Assembly: GCF_019925205.1 (NCBI RefSeq)
Contig: NC_083567.1
Span: forward strand, 12,090,001 to 12,154,000
Direction: 5' to 3'
Length of the DNA: 64,000 nucleotides
Origin: Metopolophium dirhodum
Lineage: Eukaryota; Arthropoda; Insecta; Hemiptera; Aphididae
Shown: one piece after another, positions 1 through 11,800 of the stretch
How the letters are laid out: every line of letters begins with the position of its first letter
Numbering within the stretch: the stretch's first letter is position 1
Notes under the pieces: model-generated
The model's input: only the letters and a program-made list of their open reading frames with translations
The model's database searches: none
What the model was told of the DNA's origin: nothing
Made by a program: the position numbers and the translations under genes

Positions 1-1914
1 CCAAAACAATTTGCGGATTAATAATATAATGACCACACCCATATTATCACTCTTAAGAGGACGCCGCCGTCAAGAACTGTTGTCATTCTGTCATTCAGCA
101 GACCACAGACGCGGAACATCCGAACATGGAGTTAAAGAAATATACATTATAGGTCCAATGAACTTTTCGTTCTGTATGTATAGAAGTTTAAAAAGTTATC
201 ACAGAAAGGCAGAAAGCATTATTAACTTTGGATAATTTCCCAGGTCATTCAATTGATTTAAGTATTTAACCCGTTGTAGATATCGCTTTGTTACAAATAA
301 TGTTTTTTTTATCTCATTTTATTTCGATAAGAAGTGCGTTGTGTAGTTTTAAAACAAACCGTTATAAGATGAACGATTGGTCTTTAGTATAAGTTTAATG
401 TTACCTACTGAAATTCTAACACATATAAATACCTACCTACATTATTATAATATATAATAATACATGATAAATTTATAAATTATAAATTAGAATACATACA
501 CACATATATTTTTGCATTAATAATACGCTGTTCCTTTTTTTGGTCAAACCCTCTTAATCCGACAGTCACCGTAGTCCCATTTAAGTCGGACTATATAAAT
601 CATATTCTAAATTTCAATATGAGCGTATGACACGCCATCTGTTTAATAGGAACATACATAAGTAGGTTTTCACAATAATTATGCGTTTTATCATTCGAAT
701 CGGGTTAATTATTTATATCTTCGTATAAACTTTACGTCATACACTCCTACGTTCTTTCTGTCGCCCGTATGAAAAACCAAGATTTCACAATCAATATTTC
801 ACGATTTTTCGCAATGATTATTCGTTTAATTAAAATATAATATTATAATATTGAAATATAAACATTAAACATTCACGGCGTACCGAACGCATCAACGCCA
901 TTATCTTATCGTCGACCACAATATTATTATAAGTGTTATCGATGTGTTTAGAAATTATTATTATTATTATTGTTATTCATCATTGCTTCTTGCAGGTGTT
1001 TAATAAAAAAAAATATATAATATTTTAATCCATCCCTGGATTGCAGCTGATGCGGGTCGACCTCATTTCTGGACGGCCGACCGTTGTCGTATATGCAAAC
1101 GAAGACGCACGAGGATAAGCCTTTATTTAGGTAGCATAGTTTTTATAATTGCCCTTAACGCGTTCTATCGTTCGTCAAGTAATTTTGTTTCAATCTATAG
1201 TAATTAATAATTTAATAACTAAAATTTCGTCTATAATAATATCAGGCACATAGATATATACCTGAGTGTGATGTATAGTGTGCGCACCACTTCGTTTTTA
1301 ATCGTTGCGCATGCATAATATTATAACTAGGAAACGGATTTAAATATTCTAAAAACCAAGAAAAATGCCTTAAAAAATGATCTTAAATTATTTTTAACAT
1401 TAAAAAAAAAATCTGTGACCCCAAACTGGCCCACACGGTTTTATTTTTAAACATTTTAAATTTATGGAGTCTTAAATATTATTCCTATGTTTATGTAGGT
1501 ACTTAATAGTTAATAGCCGTTGAATAAAATAAATAATTTCTAAGATTTTATTACCCATGTATAAATATTTGTCAGCCGTTAATGAACCAAAAAATATTCA
1601 TCCACCAATGGAAGAATTCCTGGCAGGTGCAAACCTTCTACAGGCACATTCACGGGGAAGGGCGGTATGTGTCTTAGGTCTTCTCAAAGTGTACATTTTT
1701 TAATATTATTAATATTATATTAATATGCATCCACTCTGCTCGAGAAAACCAAATCAAGCCCCGCGGATCACAGCCCGACGCAAAGTCGCCACCGTATCGT
1801 AAAATTGCGTTTGCGTTTAAAATAACATACACGTAATGAATCTATTTCTACGTCTTACCGTCGACGAATGGTTTTGGTCTTTAATTGTTTTCCATCAGAA
1901 AATGTTTTCGGTAA

Positions 1915-1958
1915 CACAGACACACACAAACACAGACACAGACAGACACACACACATA
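1915..1958. repeat. CA-rich microsatellite
   Basis: An interrupted run of CACA, CAGA and CAAA units, ending in an uninterrupted ACACACACACA stretch. A simple sequence repeat; the ORF read across it on the minus strand is not coding. Confidence 0.8.
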
Positions 1959-2707
1959 CAAATAATATTAACATCGGTCAGCGGACGGGTATACCCGTTA
2001 TAACGGTATGCAGGTATAGCAGACATAATAATATAATATAATTGTAATGAATGGGTGCTGAAAACCTTTTCACGTTGACGTGCGCGAGGGCTGGTTACGA
2101 AAAGCAGACAGGTAGGTAGCGCAGACAGGACAGGCAGGTACAAGTGGGAGATAGGTATTCATCATTTACTCCCTTTCTGAACCTCTTCACTGCGGACGGA
2201 CCGCAGCAACATAAATATTTATATATATATATTATCATAATATTATTACACTGCACCGAATAAATGATTATGTTAAATCAGGGACCGGAATAATACATTA
2301 ATACCTAATGAATTAACATTTCTCATTACCCCCAAAGACTTTTGATCAAATTTTAATTGAAACATATATTTTTATAAACGTACATGGAGGATAGTTTTAA
2401 ATTAAAAATTGTACTTAGGCTACCGAGCTCTGCATAATAAAGCCTAGCATTACGAGTAACGGGTTTTTATATTGCTTACAAGTCAGGTAAGATTTATATA
2501 TATTGTGTTATATATTTATTTTTTTTCTTCGAGAAGATTATAATACTGAATATTATGTTCGGAGGGGGACCCATGAGTTCACAATTTAAAATATAAATTC
2601 ACTAAATAGTTTGGTAATATAAATTAAATAATTACAATTTGCAATACACATTTCTCATATAACTAAACTATCAATATAAATAAATACATATTATTCCTTT
2701 GTTTTCA

Positions 2708-2910
2708 TTTTTTTATTGATCTTAAGCCCCGTCATGTTTGTAGGGGGGCTACAGCTAGATTGGCACACGTGTGTGTATGTGTGACAAGGATTTATCACTA
2801 AAAACCCGGGTGGTCACCCATCATGTCTAGTGATACCGGCTGGTGCTTGCACTCAAATCACGTATCGCTCGTGACTGAATGCAACCAACCACCGCGTCAT
2901 ACCAAGCCAC
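2708..2910 (-). mobile_element. SINE with 5S rRNA-like internal box, copy 1
   Basis: Read on the minus strand it starts GTGGCTTGGTATGACG and ends in an A run (T7 at 2708-2714 on plus). An internal GATGGGTGACCACCC (near 2808-2822) closely resembles the box C region of 5S rRNA (GGATGGGTGACCGCC), the RNA polymerase III promoter element. A second copy lies at 12021-12233 in the same orientation. No clear target duplication was seen. Confidence 0.65.
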
Positions 2911-4869
2911 TTTTTATTTATTTATTTATTTGTTTGTATAATATAATATAATATTATATTATAATGTAGTATTAAGTAAAAATCGCGTAGTTAAATAATA
3001 TAATATATGGCAGTAAAACTAAAACTATCAATAATAATTACTAAAATTATCTAACTATTATAATAAGTAATACAATACAATAATCCTATGCATTTGTTAT
3101 AAGTCAATTATTACATGGTACTGAACAGTTGTGTATTTTAATGAATAATAATAATACATTATAGGTAGGTATTTAGGTTACACTGCGTCAACATGGCGTG
3201 ACAGCACGATCATTACTTCCTCGACACAAAAGTAGGTAGGTATTATAAAATATTATTTTATATTAATATATAACAAGTATGTAGACAAGATGCTTGAACG
3301 ACAACTCAAGAGACAAGAATACAAGATGAATTTTCAAAAAGATACTAGATACTTTGATTTGTTTACCTTTAGTTACTAGGTATAACATTATTTGCGTTTT
3401 AATAGTACGGTTTTTGTTTTTATTACAAACTCAAAAATAATTTGTAGTATACACACAGTTTTGAACTTGTTTTATGATTCCGGCAATCAGCTTTGGAAAT
3501 AAAATGATGTAAAAACTTAATTAAATGGTTATACGTTTCTTTTGTTTTTTTCTTGGAAATATGTTTCTTAATTTTTTTCTAATGTATAACACAAAATAAA
3601 TAAAAACGATATAAGATACACCATCCAAGTATCCAACCAAAGAAACATGTATCTAGATAGGTATAAGTACAATACACGAGATAAATTGAACAAATGTAAA
3701 AAAAAAGGTACACGATACAAACTAACCTATCTTAGATACAAGTACACATAAAATACAGTGTATTTCTGTTTTAAAATATATTTTTCATAATAAATCCTAA
3801 AAAAAAATGTTTAAAATTATTATAATTTTTATTTTATACAAATTAGAGGATAAGGAATCATAAAAATAAATTCATGTAATTAAGTACAAAAATATTTATG
3901 ATAGGTAATGCATTCTAAGAAACACAAATCTTTCGTTATGAAATTGGTATATTTCCCAATATAATTAACATTGCGCATAGTTTATGTACATTACAAAAGA
4001 ACGATAACTATTTTGCATAAAAGCGACTTAAAATTTTAAATTATTGTAATATGTACCAAATTAATAATTAATTACCTTCAATACATTACCGATATAATAA
4101 AATAACGTAATTTCGTTTTATTTTACCAAATTTCAGACATTAAAATAACTATGGTGAATTACTATTACACAACCAAAAAACCGTGTTAGATGTCCAACTT
4201 AATAAATTATCAACTTAATACCCTGAGGCAATGTCATTATTTTGTTTTTTTTCCTGCATGTATTTATATATTAATACAAATTAACATGACATTTTATCTA
4301 GGCAATAGATAAACAATTAAACTGATGCACATTATCTAACTATAACATATAATTAAAAATAAATCTACGTCAACAATTTACTAATAATAATCTCAATTCC
4401 ATAATAGTTTATAGTTATATTATAAAAAACCACAACTAGATAGTTAATATAGGGAAGATAAGCTTTTAGACAAATATATTAGGTAAAAAGTGTATCGAAT
4501 ATTAATAACTTAAGTTTCATTAAGGTGATGTATATCAATATAATAATATATAATATTAATTATTTATTTACTTATCGGTTTATATATTACATACATAGCG
4601 CAGAAGAGAAGATCATTGAAGAAGTGTCATACTATTTACATGCAATTTTAATGTAAAATTGTGAAACTATTATGACACACTCTGCTTATTCAAAGATAAA
4701 TTTCAAAACAACAATAACTTAAGACTTGTTTTCAAAATAAAAATTGTACAGTAACACAGAAGAAATCATGCAAGCATATAAAATAAAAAACAATAATATC
4801 ACAAAATTATTTTAAACAAGGAACTTGTGATTCGGAACACATAATTATAATATGACTATGCACATGTCG

Positions 4870-4933
4870 TATACTATAATAGTTATAGTATACGCGATTG
4901 TAATAATATAATTATTATATTATTACAATCGCG
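4870..4933. repeat. Two adjacent perfect palindromes
   Basis: 4870-4892 has 10-bp arms (TATACTATAA) around a 3-base loop. 4893-4933 has 20-bp arms around a single base, beginning CGCGATTGTAATAATATAAT. Both are perfect. They could extrude as hairpins or be the remains of a hairpin MITE. Confidence 0.85.
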
Positions 4934-5289
4934 ATCACACTAGCAGACGATACATTGGTTGGCCAGTAAATGTTACAGCGGTTATATTCGTAGCGCAACA
5001 CACTTAGGCGAGAATTTCCAAAATAAAATCAAAAATATTGTGTGTAGGACAAAAAGCCCAAAAGGAAGAGCAACGTGATATCGCGTCATTATACCGACAC
5101 GGGCAAACACATACATAAATTAGGTATATAATATGTATGCGTGTGCGTCGCATTTAGTTCGAAACTCTGGTAATACTTATTTTTAAAGTTATACCCTAAT
5201 TCATATTCGACCTGCGAACCGGCCAAAAGTCTGTGACACTTATTTATGCGTCGGTACGCAACAAGACACGACTCGGAAGTTTTCCGCAA

Positions 5290-5546
5290 ACAACAACCGA
5301 GGCCAGAGTCGTGTCTCCCCGTATCAGATCCGCGAGAAGAGGAGAGGAATAATAATTATTAAAACGATACACGACTCGGCTGGAAACACAACGATCGATG
5401 CTCGGGAATTTTTGTCTCGACATGACCCGACTAGGTCACTCGCATTGGCACGTCCTGACTTGTAAACACAGAGCGAGCAAGCGGCACGTTGTCTTGGGCG
5501 TCTGACGGACCGAGAAGACGATGACCAGGTACGTGAGGTGGTGTTG
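5290..5546 (-). other. Probable PRDM10 3' untranslated region
   Basis: The GC-rich composition of exon 20 continues past the stop to about 5290. Open reading in this stretch on the minus strand has no recognisable protein features. I found no canonical AATAAA on the minus strand close by, so the 3' end is not defined. Confidence 0.35.
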
Positions 5547-5831
5547 CTACTGAAGACCATCATTCGTCGTCGTACAGTTGCCTCCGGTCGTCGTCGTCAT
5601 TGTAGCGCGGCCGTCAGCAATCGGTAACTCATCGGGCACGCAAGAAGACAGCACCTGTTGAATGGTCTGGCCGTCGAACGTGAGTAAGGTGACCGGCGGA
5701 TCGATGGCCTGCGCGTAAGCCACGTCGCCTTGCGTGTCCAATATCCGGTAGTACTGCTCCTCGTTCAGACCGTCGTCGGCCGCGCTCAAGCCCAAGTCTC
5801 GCATGGCCTGCGTCATGTACTCGGAATTGTT
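5547..5831 (-). CDS. PRDM10: PRDM10 exon 20 (C-terminus and stop)
   Basis: It encodes NNSEYMTQAMRDLGL through TTTNDGLQ and a TAG stop at 5547-5549 (94 codons). MTQAM matches the LTQAMTEL segment that follows the fingers in vertebrate PRDM10, so this exon belongs to the gene. The acceptor lies after a C-rich tract (CCCAACTTAG). It is clearly GC-richer than the finger exons. The protein is shorter at this end than I remember for vertebrates. Confidence 0.85.
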   Translation of the reverse strand, partial: NNSEYMTQAMRDLGLSAADDGLNEEQYYRILDTQGDVAYAQAIDPPVTLLTFDGQTIQQVLSSCVPDELPIADGRATMTTTTGGNCTTTNDGLQ

Positions 5832-8800
5832 CTAAGTTGGGGGGGAAACAATGAAAACAAGTTTTTTTTAAATATACGCGACAGTGTGGTCCTAATATTA
5901 TAACTATTGTACTATAATACAGAAATTTATTGTTACAAGTTCATAACATAACAAATTTACGCTCAGCAGATAACGTTTAACTCGGTTAGTTTAAAAATTG
6001 GAGTGAATCGACCTATTATGAAACTTGACGATGGTAAGAACATTATCTGTGTTTGTTGTGTATTTTTTTACGATAATTCAGTTTTTATAAGTGAGTTATG
6101 CGCATTTTTAATTTACGCTATTATATACGCAAAACTCAATAAAAAATTGAACTATCGTGAAAAACCTCACAGATAATGTACTTACCATCAAGTTTCATAA
6201 TAGGTCGATTCACTCTAATTTTTAAACTAACGGAACTAAACGCGTTCTCCTGAGTGTAAATTGTAAGTTGTAAGACGAAGACAACAAATGGCCGTGTAAC
6301 ATCTTCTTAATGAGAGACCGGAACATGACCATTAGTGTAGCTAGATAGCCTATCCATAACGCCTAGTTATCGTGTTTTTTTTGTAATAATTATTGAAATG
6401 CAAAGAAAAAACGCGTTTTACGAGGTAATGGAGAATCGGGCCCAATGGTGATAGAACAAACGCCAGAACGTAACGAAAAAAATTATAAACTGTAGCACTT
6501 AATCCCCAAATTCATCACAAACACCACCAATAGCCAGTCCGTCGTTATGAAGGGACAGCGCTTTTGAAGGCACGCAAACTAACGCTCAGTATGAAATATA
6601 ATATAACCATTAATCCGACTGGGGCCCAGCACACTCTGTGCAATATACACACACGTTTATATTATTGCATATCATTACACCCGTTGTAATCCGCCATCGG
6701 CTCAATCGATCGCGCACGCTGTATATAAAACAGTATTCACCAGGCTTACTTTTATGGGCCGTTTGATGGCTATTATGCTGCCCGGTTCGATTGGATTGTC
6801 CAGCTGTATGTCGGTGGCCGTTAATTCGAAACCGTCTGTATCTAAAACATACATATGTAAATGCAAATAACGATAACGATAATAATTATTAATAAAATAA
6901 CACATTGGCCGGCGCACACGGGTTCATGTGTTTTCGATCCAAATTGAGGGTAAATTCAAAAACTACTATTCACTGTCTATTTGTGCCGCCGCACTGCTTT
7001 ACGTGTATAATGTATATGTTCGAGCATACTTGACGACGATTTTTTTTTGGCGCACTCGATTAATTGGAATTTGAAAAGCTCCCGCCCCTTTGTCTCACTA
7101 CCGGGAGTTGTTTGTCATATCACTTCAGCTCGGGTATACAATTGACAATAATTAATAATATTGCAACGCCAATGCGATTTACACATATAGATTGCAGTCA
7201 ATGAGACTTCATTAATGCATTGATAAATTTACAAGCACACTGGACAATACGGACAAGTCTGTCTTATTATTTTTTCGCAAAATAGGTTTTTTAAGTGAAA
7301 TTCGTAAAAAAAAAACCAAACGACAAGGCCGTGGACGACCAAACGAATACACATAAATCTACACATAATTTTCTGAGGATAATAAGGGAAATAATTAAAT
7401 ATCAGTTATGACAATATCGGTAAAAGTACAATAAATAACACGACACAACACAATTAATAAATAACCAGGGGCACAAAAATAAAAATCTAAAATGGCGATT
7501 CTCTATTATCCGATTTAGGAGTTTGATACATTTATTCTACAGCATAAATTAGTCGACAATTCATAAAATATTCATAATTTAATTTTAATAAAATAATACA
7601 ATTTTAAGCAAATACGTCTTGTACGTGTCATGTTTTTACGACTTTGTATGGTTATTTAAGTTATTATTATCGTAGTCTGAATATAATTTTGAATAATTTA
7701 GATTCAGCAAACTATTAAAGACTAGGTATATAAAAAGTTTTCAATTTTTTTTTACTTATGCCTTGTATAGCCTTTAAAGTTATAACTCACAAAAAAACCA
7801 TTTTGTTTTTTTTTTTTAGGAAAATAATTAAGTATTATGTTTAATTATAACGACTTTTTATACTGGACGCAAATAATTTAGTTAGGGCATACCACATGTG
7901 TACGTGATATGGATACTGCACACATTTCTCGCGGTACCAAAATACTCAGTAATTAATTCAGTTAAATAATAATTTAATTTCTGAACACTGAGATAACACG
8001 CACAAGGTCAGCGAAAAAGTGTGCTAAACGTAAGTATGGAGTATTATAGGTATACAGATTGTAGTCTATTGCCTGCTAAAAATAGTATCAGTATGCCTTA
8101 GATATTGACGTTGTTAACACTATTATAGCATTACCGTCCATCGATAAATGTATTAGAGTATAATATTATTATGTTAAGTATTCGACATACATTTACATGT
8201 AACATTAAACAATATAATTATTAAATAGTTGAATAACACAATATTACAGTGAAACTACGATCGATAAACACATACTATTTTAGCACTACAAATTATATGA
8301 AATTTTGAACGAGTATTTATAAGACAAAAGTAAGTAACCGCTCTGCTGTATAGTTGTAGGAGTCTAGTGTAACTCATTATCGAATAGGTTACTGTAATGG
8401 ATGTGACAACATTTAGGTATTAATTATTATAGTCATTAATTTTACTATTACGAATTTGGCATTAATTATAAATGTCATATAATAGCAATTATAGCATGAA
8501 ATTAATCTAAATGTTTTGAAAATTTAATAGTGTACCTATGTAAAATAAAATTATATGTAAAAGTTTCAATCGCCCACTTAAAATATTTTCAAATTATAGC
8601 AAAATAACTAAAATCATTATTCTTTGTTTAAATATTGAATTTATACAAATTTGAACTTGAAATGGCTTTAAAAAAAAATCATACATGTGCATGTATGTGA
8701 TGTCATTTTCCATTTAATTTTTATTATTATTTTCAATACGAAATGCAGTTTAAAATACTTAAGCTAATAGAAAATAATGTATACGCTTATAAGTGAAATA

Positions 8801-11800
8801 AAATGATAAATGAACCAACTATACGTTTGATTACTATTGCTAGTACAGACCCTTCGAAGTTCGTGTATCGTTTAATTATTAAATATGAAGATATAATATA
8901 ATCTATGTATTTTTTACTATCAATTGTTATCTGTTTGACGTAAAACATGTAAAATGTACAATAAATATCGGGCAAAACTATAACTGTTTACACTGTTAAA
9001 TCCTACTATTATATAAATGTAAAAATATACTACTTACATATTATTAAAATTTAAAATACACTTACCGGTAAACTGAATATTAACCGTTTGAGGGGGTTGG
9101 TCTATTTTTTTTACTTTATGTCCGAGCTTTTTTTGATGGTTTTGGTTCTTGAAGGGACGGAGGCAACAAGTGGTAGTGATGTGCCCGTTGGTGTCTTATA
9201 AGTTTATGTTTTAGCACGTATTGTTTGTAACACCACTGGCAACTGTGCGCCTGAGACGACGCAGTGGCAACAGTATCTATTTGACTGGGCGGGTTGTCAT
9301 CGATGGTAACCGTCTGAACACACCATTAATTAATTGATCAATAAATAAATATTATAATCTTATCAAATGGTTAAAATTAAAAGTTTTAGTAAAAATAATT
9401 ATGTATAATTTTTTTTTATTTCTTACTTTATCAGTCGGTTTTTCGGGTAGTTCGCAATCCGGGTGGTTTTTAAGTATGTGCGATTTCCGCTTAGCATTAG
9501 TCTTGTACATCTGAAGTAAATTTAATATATTTTAATAACAATTAATTAATCTTCCAACCACGGAAATGATATCGAGATTATGTTGTGTCGTATGATTACC
9601 TTATCACAGTACAAACACATGTACATTTTGGCTTTAGGCATGACGGGTTGGTTGAGCGACGGCACAGAGTCAAGACTTATTTCGGGATGTCTCAGTGCCA
9701 AATGATTGACGTAAACGCCTCTTCTTTTGAAACCCACCAAACATTTATCACACTTGAACTCAGAACTTTCGTACTCCAACATTGTTTTTGTTGTTTTCTA
9801 AAGTGTAATAGGTACATAAAGCGAATATCAGAAATTTGCAGTTATTGCGAATACTACATCTATGCAATTCATCGTTTAGAATGAAACAATACATTTTTCT
9901 GCACATAGTTTTATCAACTAAATTATAAATTGAATAAAATACAATATATTGCAGATATGTATTATAGACAATGTTTCGAACGTTTCATGGGATAGCGGAT
10001 AGGTGTGTATAGAAATGAATTATTATCATAATATATATTACCAATTGAATTTGTTGTGCTTTTTTTTCCGCTCTAGCTTCTAATTTTAACTGAGTTTTCG
10101 ATGGCTTTTTTATGGAATAATGAACTTTATTCATATGTATCTTCAGTTTGTCTTTCCTCTTGTACTGTTTACCACACATGGTGCACAAAAAATCTCTTTG
10201 GTCCGAATGACTGCGAATTAAGTAAATATCAAACGTATATTTTATATTATGTATATGCACTAAAGCATTTATATTTGCTCGTATTTACTCTATAGATTTT
10301 GCACACAGAAATGTCCGCAATAAATACCTGAGCATGTGTACATTGAGATTGAAACGACTACTAAACGAGCTATTGCAATATTCGCAACCAAACTCAATGC
10401 CATGATGCCGGGCTCGGATGTGCTTTCTGATCAACTTATAAGTATTGAATTGCTGCATGATAAAAACAATAACAAAACAGTTTGTAATTGGGTCTATCTA
10501 TCCAAGTGATGACAGTTATAAGCAAAATAATGTAACCACGTACATTACACTGCCTCCCGTCGAAATTTCAAAAATAACCCAAGCTACTAATTAGCGTGAG
10601 TTTTTACGATTATATTTGATAATTACGAGATATTTATTAAACAAGTACAAGTGAAATAATAATGGTAATTTTTTTTTACTAAAAATTAGCACGCTATTTG
10701 CGTGGTATTTTTTGTAGCGCTATATAGAATTGTCTCGTCAACAACTCACATTTCTAACTAGGGGATTCACTGAACAAGACTTACGTTTGATTTATTTTAA
10801 AGTAGCATTGCAGGTGCAATGTAATATATTTAATGTAATGTATAATATGCAATTCAACTTTTTTATTATTATTACTAGGTATCTATTGTACCTATTGTAC
10901 CTATTTTGTTTGTAGTAAAGTACAGACAAATACTCCTACTATAAAATAATTTTATAACAGATAGGTAGATATGATTTTGACAGTTTTAACTATTTTGTCT
11001 ATTAAGTTATTTCTAAGTTATTCAACCGTAAAAACTGAGAGAAACAACTAAAGGGTAATTTCCACTTTACTGCACGTTACATTTGGGGATTCCCACTTTA
11101 CCGCCCGCTGGACGGAAAAAGGACGCTTTCTAACGCTTCAACCGCTATCAAAAACCAAACTTTCGGTGCAGGCGTGACAAAAAAGTTATTATTTAACCTG
11201 TGGAGTGTCTGGGGTAACGTTACGCCAGTTCTCCTTGTGCTATTTAATAAAAAAATCGTAAATAAGGGTAGGGAGTGCAAATTTAAAAACAATTTAAGTT
11301 CAATAGGAGAGGAGGTGGGCAATGTAATGTACGTAATATTATAATCGTACGAGTGGGCACATCGGGCAATAGAAGATGTTGTTCACCGCGTGGGAATGTA
11401 CGTGTCCCTTTAATGATTTCAAATCGACAAACGTCAAACGACACATGGGACAGTCGTAAATTACACCCTCTGAAATGAATATAAAATATTATTACACAGT
11501 TAGTTTGATATTTTTGTGCGAACAATACCGTCAAACTGACGATAGCATATATAGTGTAAAATATTATAGCATGCTGTAAAAACACTTCTAGTGCAGTCTA
11601 GTGCTAAGAAGTCGACGAGTAAAACGAAAATCTATAATAAAAATATATTTTTAAACGTACTCTCGCGGTTAAAATACCTATCAATAAATAATATATAGAG
11701 TAACAGTTAAATCGATAAACTAATATTATTGTGTTATACGTTGATTGCCACACGACTGCTCCACGGTATCTCGCATAATTTTACGTATTTAGTTCTATAA

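Larger units (their letters stand above)
1..5289. other. AT-rich region downstream of PRDM10, no gene recognised
   Basis: No convincing coding sequence on either strand. It holds a CA-rich microsatellite (1915-1958), one SINE (2708-2910), short ATT and ATTT repeats and two perfect palindromes (4870-4933). Slightly GC-richer islands at about 1040-1130 and 1740-1800 gave no readable gene. Confidence 0.5.

Noticed and set aside
1895..2143. 82-codon minus-strand frame
   Set aside because: Its C-terminal part is a translated CA microsatellite (CVCVCV).
5324..5563. 79-codon minus-strand frame after the PRDM10 stop
   Set aside because: It overlaps the exon 20 end in another frame; best read as GC-rich 3' untranslated sequence.
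9585..9884. 99-codon plus-strand frame
   Set aside because: It is the antisense shadow of PRDM10 exon 16, whose zinc-finger reading is certain.
10101..10295. 64-codon plus-strand frame
   Set aside because: Antisense shadow of PRDM10 exon 15.
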